From positions 1 through 13,022 of the forward strand of contig CAZSER010000017.1 of the NCBI GenBank assembly GCA_964605975.1: 13,022 nt of DNA, written 5' to 3'. The position numbers and the translations under genes were made by a program. Position 1 is the stretch's first letter, and each line of letters opens with the position of its first letter. This document shows positions 1-6,293 of the stretch, in pieces. This stretch comes from JBAYHA01 sp964605975. GTDB lineage: Bacteria > Patescibacteriota > Patescibacteriia > UBA11705 > JABHMO01. The notes beneath the pieces were generated by a model. The model saw only the letters and a program-made list of their open reading frames with translations. It did no database searches and was not told the DNA's origin.

Positions 1-230
1 GTATCTTCTGGAACATCGTGGAGTAACCCAGCAATAATTATAGAAGTTGGCATCTGCATTTTTGCCAGGGTTTTGGCCGTATCCAAGCAGTGTAAAATAT
101 AATCTTCTCCACTGGCTCTTTTTTGTCCAGCATGTGCTTTTTTAGCAAAATCATAAGCTAATTCGATTAACTCTAAATCGACATCGCGCTTTTGATTTTT
201 TAGAATAGTTATAAGTTCAGCACATCCCAT
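1..230 (-). CDS. RSH-family protein, N-terminal HD (ppGpp hydrolase-type) domain, partial
   Basis: Reading the minus strand from an ATG at 228-230 gives 76 codons that run off the window edge. The peptide begins MGCAELITILKNQ and contains the RelA/SpoT HD-domain signature: AYDFAKKAHAGQKRASGEDY (residues 25-44), a His at residue 47, and LLHDVPEDT (69-77). In this family these residues hold the Mn2+ ion and hydrolyse the 3' diphosphate of (p)ppGpp. The HD pair and the ED pair are intact. Small departures are Cys for the usual Pro after His47 and Pro for Val inside HDVVEDT. The rest lies outside the window, so it could be a full bifunctional Rel or a small stand-alone alarmone hydrolase. It follows the second RSH gene by 54 nt, with a possible promoter in that gap. 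The identity of the HD domain is secure; the full architecture is unknown. Confidence 0.8.
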   Translation of the reverse strand, partial: MGCAELITILKNQKRDVDLELIELAYDFAKKAHAGQKRASGEDYILHCLDTAKTLAKMQMPTSIIIAGLLHDVPED

Positions 231-254
231 ATTTAATAAAATTACTCAATTTTT

Positions 255-260
255 ATTATA
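255..260 (-). promoter_or_regulatory. possible -10 element for the partial RSH gene
   Basis: On the minus strand the 54-nt gap contains a perfect TATAAT (255-260), about 25 nt before the ATG at 230. The hexamer 17 nt upstream, TTTAAA, is a poor -35. If used, it gives a leader of about 18 nt with no Shine-Dalgarno sequence. In a gap this AT-rich the match could be chance. Confidence 0.35.
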
Positions 261-284
261 ACAGAAAAATAGTATTATTTAAAA

Positions 285-1925
285 TTATTTATTTTTAGCA
301 AGGAATAAAGCAATGGTTCTCTGGGCTTGTGAAGTTTTTACAAACTGTAACCATTTTTGTTGTGGTCCGATTTGATTTCTGTCTGTAACTATCTTAACAA
401 CATCATTGGTGGATAGTTGATGATCAAGGGAAACATGAATATCGTTAACAACTGCTCCGACACATTTATGTCCAAGTTCAGAGTGAATTTGATAAGCAAA
501 ATCAACTGGCGTTGAGCCTAAAGGAAGAGCAATGATGTCTCCTTTGGGCGTGTAGACATAAATTCTTTGTTCCAAAAGCTGACTGGAAAAGTTTGCTAAA
601 AACTCTTCATTATTCTCATATTTTTCTTGTTTGTGGATAAGATCTTGAATCCACGGAGCAATTTCTTTCTTGGAATTTTTGTAATACCAATGAGCGCTAA
701 TTCCATAATTGGCTTCTTCGTCCATTTCTTTGGTGCGAATCTGGAATTCAGTGGCTCGACCATTTAGACCAAAAACGGTTGTGTGCAAACTACGATAATT
801 ATTATTTTTGGGACAAGCAATATAATCTTTAAAACGACGGATTTTGGGTTTCCAAAGTCGATGAATGATCCCGATTAAACGATAACATTCGTCAACGGTA
901 TTAACTACAATTCGTAAGGCAAAAACATCGCAGATGTCATCAAAGTTTTTATTGCGATCTTTCATTTTTCGATAAATACTATAGAAATGTTTAAAGCGAC
1001 CCTCTAATTGACATTGGATTCCTGATTCATTGGCAACTTTCTCAACCATTTTTTTTGTTTTGATGATATATTTATCACGATTTTTTCTTTCATCGATATT
1101 AAATTTGCGGGCAATTTTTTCATATTCATCGGGCTCAAGTATTTTGAAGGAGTAGTCTTCTAGTTGCCAACGAAGTTGCCAAATGCCCAGTAAATTAGCA
1201 ATTGGGGCTAAAATTTCACGGGATTCTAATGCAACATTTTTCTTTTTTTCCTCGGAAAGTAGGTGAGAATTTTTTAAACGATCGATATTAGAACACATTT
1301 TGATAATGATAACGCGTAAATCTTTGGCCATGGCTACCAGCATTTCTCGTAAATGTTGTACATATTTATCATTTTCAATTACTTTGATAGCGCGTATTTT
1401 TTGAAATGTTTCAACTAATTTGGCAGTTTCATCCCCGAATTCTTCTTCAATTTCTTTAATTGATGTTTCAGTATGATGGACAACTTCATGGAGCATCGCC
1501 CCGCAAATTGCCGGTAATCCAATTTTAACACCAGCCAACTTCAAAGAAGTTTGATAAGAGTGCTCCATTAAATCCTCTTTGTCCGGTAAAAGTTTTTTTC
1601 TAGTATAAAGGTAACATTTTAAAAGAATAAAAACTTGATTATTGATTTCTTTTTTAATTTCATTGAGATAAGATAAATTTTTTTCACAAATAAAACTTAA
1701 TAGAGAAGCACAAACAAATTCAATTCGAGCATTTTCGTTAATTGCAGTAAGAGTTCTTTCTAGCGATGTTTGGTTGATTTCTCTTCTTTCATAAAAAGAG
1801 AAATGGGTGGTTTTATTTTTTAGGAACATAAAAGAATCAACAATCATTGTTGTTTCGGTTAACGGTTGTTTCTCTTGAAATAAGTGGATAACTGTTTTTA
1901 GTTCCATATAAATATATTTAAGCAT
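285..1925 (-). CDS. RelA-like (p)ppGpp synthetase with degenerate HD domain and TGS domain
   Basis: This 546-residue RSH protein makes the stringent-response alarmone (p)ppGpp from ATP and GDP/GTP. Residues 1-100 are helical with no recognised domain. Residues 100-220 align with the HD hydrolase domain, but the catalytic motif HDVVEDT reads HEVVHHT (146-152) and the RxKxSGEPY motif is missing, so hydrolysis is probably lost, as in E. coli RelA. EILAPIANLLGIWQLRWQLE (237-256) is the typical linker. The synthetase domain (about 309-415) keeps RFKHFYSIYRKM, DICDVFALRIV, KDYIACPKNNNYRSLHTTV and EFQIRT. The usual MH after EFQIRT is MD here. A TGS domain (about 453-515) follows, and the protein ends soon after the WLQFVKTSQA segment, so the zinc-finger and ACT domains of long RSH proteins are absent. 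The start is uncertain: neither the ATG at 1925 nor the one at 1907 has a Shine-Dalgarno sequence. It lies between topA and the HD-domain gene on the same strand. Confidence 0.88.
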   Translation of the reverse strand: MLKYIYMELKTVIHLFQEKQPLTETTMIVDSFMFLKNKTTHFSFYERREINQTSLERTLTAINENARIEFVCASLLSFICEKNLSYLNEIKKEINNQVFILLKCYLYTRKKLLPDKEDLMEHSYQTSLKLAGVKIGLPAICGAMLHEVVHHTETSIKEIEEEFGDETAKLVETFQKIRAIKVIENDKYVQHLREMLVAMAKDLRVIIIKMCSNIDRLKNSHLLSEEKKKNVALESREILAPIANLLGIWQLRWQLEDYSFKILEPDEYEKIARKFNIDERKNRDKYIIKTKKMVEKVANESGIQCQLEGRFKHFYSIYRKMKDRNKNFDDICDVFALRIVVNTVDECYRLIGIIHRLWKPKIRRFKDYIACPKNNNYRSLHTTVFGLNGRATEFQIRTKEMDEEANYGISAHWYYKNSKKEIAPWIQDLIHKQEKYENNEEFLANFSSQLLEQRIYVYTPKGDIIALPLGSTPVDFAYQIHSELGHKCVGAVVNDIHVSLDHQLSTNDVVKIVTDRNQIGPQQKWLQFVKTSQAQRTIALFLAKNK

Positions 1926-1968
1926 AGAAAGCAGGTTTAGTAAAGTAAAATTACTGAATTTAACAAAT

Positions 1969-2000
1969 AAAAAAGAAGTCCGTTAACGGACTTCTTTTTT
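1969..2000 (-). terminator. topA rho-independent terminator (perfect palindrome over the stop codon)
   Basis: The stem GAAGTCCG (1975-1982) / CGGACTTC (1987-1994) has a TTAA loop and is flanked by A6 and T6, making a perfect 32-base palindrome. On the minus strand the topA stop codon TAA sits in the loop, and the U-run follows the stem. It could also work on the plus strand, but no plus-strand gene leads into it. It should uncouple topA from the RSH gene downstream. Confidence 0.88.
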
Positions 2001-4190
2001 ATTTTGGGGACAGTCTTTATTGCTACAAATCGTTTGTTCATTTTTTTGTATTAGTAATGATTGACATTCTGAACATTTTTCTCCCGTTGGTTTATCTGAT
2101 AAAATAAAGCGACATTTTGGATAGGCATTGCATCCGTAAAAAATTGCTCCTCGTCTATTTTTTCTTCCGATAATTTGACCTTTTTGACATTGTGGACAGG
2201 TTATTCCCGTTTCGATTTTTTCTTTTTTGATAAATTTACAATCAGGATATTTAGAACAACCGAGAAAGGGACCAAATCTTCCTCTTCGATAAGCAAGAGG
2301 TGCCCCACATTCAGGACAAATTTCCTCGGACAGTTTTAGTTCTTCTTGTGCTTTTTGTTCTTCTCCTGGTAATGGATGAGTGTGTTTACATTTAGGATAA
2401 TTAGAACAAGCGACAAATTTTCCGTAGCGACCGGTTTTGATAACCATCTTTTCTCCGCATTTTTCACAAACCTCATCCGTCTCTTGCGTCATTTTTTCTT
2501 TGGTCAGTTCTTTTTCTTTGGTTTTAAGATTTTTGCTAAAAGGTTCATAAAAATCTTTAATTACCGGTTGCCAATCTTTTTTTCCTTCGGCAATTTTATC
2601 CAAATTTTTTTCCATCTCGGCTGTAAATTTATAGTCTATAATTTGGCTAAAATGTTCAACTAATAAATCATTAACAATTTTACCGATTTCAGTTGGTTTT
2701 AGTTTTTTTTCTTCTTTTTCGATATATTTTCTGTCAATAACAGTTGCAATTGTTGGCGCGTAGGTGGAAGGTCGTCCAATTCCATAATCTTCCATTACTT
2801 TGATAAGGGAAGCTTCTGTATAGCGGGCAGGGGGTTCCGTTTCATGTTTTTTTTCCGTTAGTGACTTTAAATTTAATTGGTCATTTTTTTCAAAATTGGG
2901 CAAAAGGTTTTCTTTGGTTGCGTTGGGATAAACCTGCAAAAATCCGTCAAATTTAATTATTTGTCCGTTGGCACGAAAAACAAACTCATTTTTTTCAGAT
3001 TCAATATCGATACTGGTTGTTGCCAAAATAGCTTCATTCATTTGACCGGCAACAGTTCTTCTCCAAATAAGATCATAAAGTTTGAACTGTTCTGGTGTGA
3101 GGTACTGTTTAATTGATTCTGGTGAATATTCAACATGAGTTGGACGGATAGCTTCATGTGCTTCTTGGGCACCTTTACTTTTGGTTTTGAAACTCTTGAA
3201 TGATTTTGGTGAATATTTTTCTCCAAAGGTTTCTTTGATATATTGATGGCAAGAGGATAAGAACTGTTCGGACAAATTTAAAGAATCGGTTCTCATGTAA
3301 GTAATCAGTCCGATGTTTCCTTTTGATCCGATTTTAATTCCTTCGTAAAGTTCTTGGGCAAATTTCATTGTTTGTTTGGCGGAGAAATTTAATCGATTAT
3401 TGGAGGCTTGTTGTAAAGTAGAAGTTCGGAAAGGTTCCGGTGCTTTTTTCTTGACTTCTTTGCTTTCGATTTTGGCGATTTTAAAGTTTTGTTTTTTTAT
3501 TTCTTCCGCCAATTTTTTGGCTTCGGTTTCATTTTTAATGGCCAACTTTTTTAATACTTTACCGTTTTGGGAAAAAAATTTAGCTTCAGTTGTTCCTTTA
3601 TCATTTTCAAAAACTGCTTCGATTGTCCAGTATTCTTTTTTGTCAAAATTTTCTCGTTCTCGTTCTCTTTCGACAACTAAACGAACAGCAACTGATTGTA
3701 CTCGACCGGCAGATAAGCCTTTGGCTACTTTTCTCCAGAGAAAAGGGGAAAGTTGATAGCCAACTAAACGATCCAGAACTCGACGAGCTTGTTGCGCGTC
3801 AACCATTTTTAGATCAATATCCCGTGGATGTTTTAGTGAAGCCTCAATTGCTTTGGGCGTGATTTCGTGAAAAGTTATTCGTTCGTATTTTTGCGGATTT
3901 AGAATTGTCCGTAAATGCCAAGCAATGGCTTCTCCTTCGCGATCTTCATCGGTAGCAAATAGAATTTCAGAGGCATTTTTGGCAAGGTTTTTTAATTTTA
4001 GAACTTGTTTTTTGGCGCGTTCGCCAATTACATATTTAGGTTCAAAATTATTTTTGACATCAACTCCCAGCTCTCGTTCTGGCAAATCACGAACATGCCC
4101 GAATGAGGATTCGACAATGTAATCTTTGGATAAGAACTTATTAATAGTTCGTGCTTTTGTCGGTGATTCGACAATGACCAATTTTTTCAT
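1983..4190 (-). CDS. topA: DNA topoisomerase I (type IA)
   Basis: A type IA topoisomerase relaxes negative supercoils by passing strands through a transient 5'-phosphotyrosine link. From the ATG at 4190 the protein is 735 residues and begins MKKLVIVESPTKARTINKFL, the usual TopA N-terminus. The Toprim acidic motif DEDREGE is at 81-87. The catalytic Tyr is at about residue 298 in ITYMRTDS. EKNLDKIAEGKKDW marks the end of the core. The tail holds three clear zinc ribbons (CEKCGEKM...CSNYPKC, CPECGAPL...CSKYPDC, CPQCQKGQ...CNAYPKC) and a fourth CxxC...C-type ribbon at the end. An upstream in-frame TTG (4223) is rejected because it lies next to the -10 of the likely promoter and would precede the transcript. 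The gene is divergent from the plus-strand gene at 4416. Confidence 0.97.
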   Translation of the reverse strand: MKKLVIVESPTKARTINKFLSKDYIVESSFGHVRDLPERELGVDVKNNFEPKYVIGERAKKQVLKLKNLAKNASEILFATDEDREGEAIAWHLRTILNPQKYERITFHEITPKAIEASLKHPRDIDLKMVDAQQARRVLDRLVGYQLSPFLWRKVAKGLSAGRVQSVAVRLVVERERERENFDKKEYWTIEAVFENDKGTTEAKFFSQNGKVLKKLAIKNETEAKKLAEEIKKQNFKIAKIESKEVKKKAPEPFRTSTLQQASNNRLNFSAKQTMKFAQELYEGIKIGSKGNIGLITYMRTDSLNLSEQFLSSCHQYIKETFGEKYSPKSFKSFKTKSKGAQEAHEAIRPTHVEYSPESIKQYLTPEQFKLYDLIWRRTVAGQMNEAILATTSIDIESEKNEFVFRANGQIIKFDGFLQVYPNATKENLLPNFEKNDQLNLKSLTEKKHETEPPARYTEASLIKVMEDYGIGRPSTYAPTIATVIDRKYIEKEEKKLKPTEIGKIVNDLLVEHFSQIIDYKFTAEMEKNLDKIAEGKKDWQPVIKDFYEPFSKNLKTKEKELTKEKMTQETDEVCEKCGEKMVIKTGRYGKFVACSNYPKCKHTHPLPGEEQKAQEELKLSEEICPECGAPLAYRRGRFGPFLGCSKYPDCKFIKKEKIETGITCPQCQKGQIIGRKNRRGAIFYGCNAYPKCRFILSDKPTGEKCSECQSLLIQKNEQTICSNKDCPQNKKEVR

Positions 4191-4213
4191 AATGAAATCG
4201 TTATTTCGGTTGA

Positions 4214-4242
4214 AATATGACAAATAAAACGGTCGTTGTCAA
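4214..4242 (-). promoter_or_regulatory. topA promoter (TTGACA-17-CATATT)
   Basis: On the minus strand a perfect -35 TTGACA (4237-4242) is followed after exactly 17 nt by CATATT (4214-4219). The expected transcription start is near 4207, giving a leader of about 17 nt before the ATG at 4190, with no Shine-Dalgarno sequence. This supports 4190 as the topA start. Confidence 0.7.
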
Positions 4243-4350
4243 GGTTTTAAATTTAAGCAGTTTTCTTCGGGGTTGTTATTTTTTATTATTTTTTCTTAAT
4301 TTTAGCATTTTTTGGCAGGAGTGGGTATTTAGTAAGATAAGACTGTTATA

Positions 4351-4378
4351 TTGACTTTTGTTTAAATTTAATTAAGAT
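4351..4378 (+). promoter_or_regulatory. promoter of the 4416 gene (TTGACT-16-TAAGAT)
   Basis: A -35-like TTGACT (4351-4356) is followed after 16 nt by TAAGAT (4373-4378). Downstream come the AGTTCTTTTTTT leader motif (from 4391) and the ribosome binding site GGGGAGG (4404-4410), 5 nt before the ATG. The same -10 hexamer recurs at 5675 and 8821. Confidence 0.62.
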
Positions 4379-4415
4379 TAAAGAGGGTATAGTTCTTTTT
4401 TTCGGGGAGGAAACA

Positions 4416-5048
4416 ATGACAAAAGAATATTGGCGATATTTTTTCCAAGGTAAAAACATAACAGACCGAGAAGCTCAAAAATTTGGAGGGCTTTGGTTAT
4501 TGGAAAATAACTGTTTTTCTTTGGTTGGGGTTAATTATTTAACTATTCGTGGAGTTGGAATTAGTTTTGATGAGGATGGTTTTCGTAATGGAGAAGTAAT
4601 TCTTGATTATTGGTTTGGTTCTGTTTTTAAGGCAACAAGTAGTAGATATTTTGGACAAAAGGTTTTGCGATTAGTTTGTTTGAGAGGGAATAGTGATGTT
4701 AATCTACGAGTTAGGAGAGAAATGGAGATCTATGAATTTCAAGTATTGCCAACGAATAGTCCTTTTTGGGCCAATGGTATAGGGTGGTCACTAAGAAAAG
4801 AAAAAGCTTTTCTTACTGCCGTTTCGCCAGTAATTATTGGCAAAAAGGAGACAAATAAAATTAATTGGTTAGCCGATATTTTTGATCAAAAAGATGATAT
4901 TCTTCTTCCTGATGACAAAGGTTATTTAGGACTTTCTTTTAATGGAAAAGCAGTGATGGAAACTGAGATAATGGATTATCTGAAAGCGGGAGATAATTGG
5001 CTTACTTGTTGTGCGGAGAAAATTTTACAGGAACAGGATATTGGTTGA
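4416..5048 (+). CDS. hypothetical protein, 210 aa, first gene of the plus-strand cluster
   Basis: I do not recognise this protein. The start is well supported by GGGGAGG 5 nt upstream and a promoter-like pair before it. The product starts MTKEYWRYFFQGKNI and looks soluble: no signal peptide or membrane segment. It is rich in aromatic residues and in short alternating hydrophobic stretches suggestive of beta structure (for example SLVGVNYLTIRGVGISF, near residues 35-51), with a Cys pair near the C-terminus (LTCCAEK). The stop is TGA, the only TGA among the complete genes here, and it overlaps the TTGACA -35 box of the next gene. No terminator separates the two, so readthrough into the 5101 gene is likely. 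It is divergent from topA. Its codon use looks like that of its neighbours, so I see no sign of recent transfer. Confidence 0.75.
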   Translation: MTKEYWRYFFQGKNITDREAQKFGGLWLLENNCFSLVGVNYLTIRGVGISFDEDGFRNGEVILDYWFGSVFKATSSRYFGQKVLRLVCLRGNSDVNLRVRREMEIYEFQVLPTNSPFWANGIGWSLRKEKAFLTAVSPVIIGKKETNKINWLADIFDQKDDILLPDDKGYLGLSFNGKAVMETEIMDYLKAGDNWLTCCAEKILQEQDIG

Positions 5049-5073
5049 CATTTTTTTTGTTTTTCGGTAAAAT
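5045..5073 (+). promoter_or_regulatory. promoter of the 5101 gene (TTGACA-17-TAAAAT), overlapping the upstream stop codon
   Basis: A perfect TTGACA (5045-5050) and TAAAAT (5068-5073) are 17 nt apart. The TGA stop of the 4416 gene (5046-5048) lies inside the -35 box. The expected start of transcription falls near the shared AGTTCTTTTTT motif (5078 on). GGAGG (5092-5096) lies 4 nt before the ATG. Confidence 0.8.
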
Positions 5074-5100
5074 AAAAAGTTCTTTTTTAATGGAGGTAAA

Positions 5101-5613
5101 ATGAAAGGAACAGCACTAAATAGGGTGGTTGAGCAACTTTTTTCAATTCAAGCGAGAATTGATGAAGAAAGCAGAGATCTCTCAGCGTATGCGCTGGCAG
5201 TTAAGAGAGCTGAGCATCGACTTTGGTTATTGAATAAAAAGTTGGTCAAAAGGAGAAAGGAGTTAGAAGCCAAGTTTTTGCAACAAAATTCTTTGTCCAT
5301 TTCTCTGCGAACTGCTAAACGGACAGTTTTGGTGGAATTTAAATTACCAACTGGTGAATTGATCAGGAAAAGACTGGTTTTATTGCCGGAAGATCAATTT
5401 GTTTTTGTCTGGATGCAACCGTATGTTGATGAAATCAGCAGTTTGTTTTGGACTGATTTTCTCTCTAATCTAAAACTTCCAGAAAAGCAGAAAATAGTTT
5501 TGGAGGATATTTCCCGGATCAAAATTTCCGTCAAAACAAGGAGATCTGCGGAAATCTATTTTTGGGAGAAAAAAGCCCAAAGATTTTTTCAAATTTATAA
5601 TTTTAGTTGTTAA
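5101..5613 (+). CDS. hypothetical protein with N-terminal coiled coil, 170 aa
   Basis: No family is recognised. The start is fixed by GGAGG and a strong promoter. Residues about 8-62 are a charged, Leu- and Ala-rich helix compatible with a coiled coil (QLFSIQARIDEESRDLSAYA, then RAEHRLWLLNKKLVKRRKEL). A shift to beta-type sequence follows (RTVLVEFKLPTGELIRKRLV, then QFVFVWM), and the end is basic and aromatic. There is no signal peptide or membrane segment, so it is probably cytoplasmic and perhaps multimeric. The layout, size, promoter and leader resemble the gene at 5710, including an early LFS followed by a long charged helix. The two may be diverged paralogs, but I could not align them convincingly beyond that. 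It is followed by its own terminator. Confidence 0.75.
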   Translation: MKGTALNRVVEQLFSIQARIDEESRDLSAYALAVKRAEHRLWLLNKKLVKRRKELEAKFLQQNSLSISLRTAKRTVLVEFKLPTGELIRKRLVLLPEDQFVFVWMQPYVDEISSLFWTDFLSNLKLPEKQKIVLEDISRIKISVKTRRSAEIYFWEKKAQRFFQIYNFSC

Positions 5614-5618
5614 GAATG

Positions 5619-5650
5619 AAGCCTTTTTCCAAAGAGAAAAAGGCTTTTTT
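5619..5650 (+). terminator. rho-independent terminator after the 5101 gene
   Basis: The stem AAGCCTTTTTC (5619-5629) / GAAAAAGGCTT (5636-5646) has a 6-nt loop and runs into T6 (5645-5650). It begins 6 nt after the stop codon, and the next promoter starts at 5652 directly after the T-run. Confidence 0.88.
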
Positions 5651-5651
5651 A

Positions 5652-5680
5652 TTGACTAGCTATTTTTTTACGAGTAAGAT
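5652..5680 (+). promoter_or_regulatory. promoter of the 5710 gene (TTGACT-17-TAAGAT)
   Basis: TTGACT (5652-5657) and TAAGAT (5675-5680) are 17 nt apart. The shared leader motif AGTTCTTTT starts at 5687 and GAGGAGG ends at 5702, 7 nt before the ATG. With the terminator just upstream, this gene appears to be an independent transcription unit. Confidence 0.75.
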
Positions 5681-5709
5681 AAAAACAGTTCTTTTGAGGA
5701 GGTGTTATT

Positions 5710-6234
5710 ATGAGTAAAAAGGTTAAAAGTTCCATGCAAATTTTGAGTGAACTTTTTTCTGCCAAAAGAGAAGAAGAAAATGCTCAACAGAAATTACAAA
5801 TTGCGCTTGAAGAGTTAAAAAGACAGCAACTGTTGGTAAGAAACGGAGTAGCTTTTTTGGAAAAGATTAAAAAATCTATCAGAGAGATGGAACTATTTTT
5901 GATAAATGAGGGAGTTGAGGTTCCAAATGTTGCTTTTTTCATGATTAAGAATGGGGAAAAATACAAGATCAAATTTCCGACAGAAGAAGTTACTCTGCGA
6001 AAAAATGAACAAGATAGTGTAAAAGATCTTTTATTTAAAATAAGTAGAGATGTTTTTAGCGGAAGAATTGGGCAAGATTTACCTACTATTTTGATCGGGA
6101 ACTCTTATCTCCCTTCTGATGCGAAACTTTTTTCGACAACAAAACATCTTTCTTCTGGTGAAAAAGAAAAATCTTTTTATTTAAAAACCAGTAATGGGGC
6201 ATGGATATGGGTTCTTTCTATTAAGGAAAAATAA
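5710..6234 (+). CDS. hypothetical protein with N-terminal coiled coil, 174 aa
   Basis: No family is recognised. The start is set by GAGGAGG 7 nt upstream. Residues about 9-66 form a long charged helix, likely a coiled coil (ILSELFSAKREEENAQQKLQ, then LEELKRQQLLV). A mixed region follows with KNGEKYKIKFPTEEVTLRKN (near residues 80-99), probably beta strands, and the protein ends WIWVLSIKEK. No signal peptide, membrane segment or metal motif is visible. The architecture parallels the 5101 product, and both genes have the same promoter type and AGTTCTTTT leader, so a shared origin or shared regulation is plausible. It ends in a GC-rich terminator and is convergent with folC. Confidence 0.75.
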   Translation: MSKKVKSSMQILSELFSAKREEENAQQKLQIALEELKRQQLLVRNGVAFLEKIKKSIREMELFLINEGVEVPNVAFFMIKNGEKYKIKFPTEEVTLRKNEQDSVKDLLFKISRDVFSGRIGQDLPTILIGNSYLPSDAKLFSTTKHLSSGEKEKSFYLKTSNGAWIWVLSIKEK

Positions 6235-6238
6235 ATTT

Positions 6239-6264
6239 AACGCCGTAAAGATCCGGCGTTTTTT
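6239..6264 (+). terminator. rho-independent terminator between the 5710 gene and folC
   Basis: The stem AACGCCG (6239-6245) / CGGCGTT (6254-6260) has an 8-nt loop and runs into T6 (6259-6264). It starts 5 nt after the plus-strand stop codon. On the minus strand the same hairpin is followed only by a weak AT-rich tail, so it may terminate folC less efficiently. Confidence 0.88.
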
Positions 6265-6293
6265 AGTTGAAAAATAATTTTTAATTAAATAAT

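Noticed and set aside
3376..3756. 126-codon plus-strand ORF inside topA
   Set aside because: It is a long antisense shadow of a strongly conserved gene; there is no promoter or ribosome binding site, and the peptide is low-complexity.
4416..5048. Recoded TGA (as in some CPR lineages)
   Set aside because: TGA occurs once, as a stop directly followed by a promoter. No conserved gene here needs TGA read as an amino acid.
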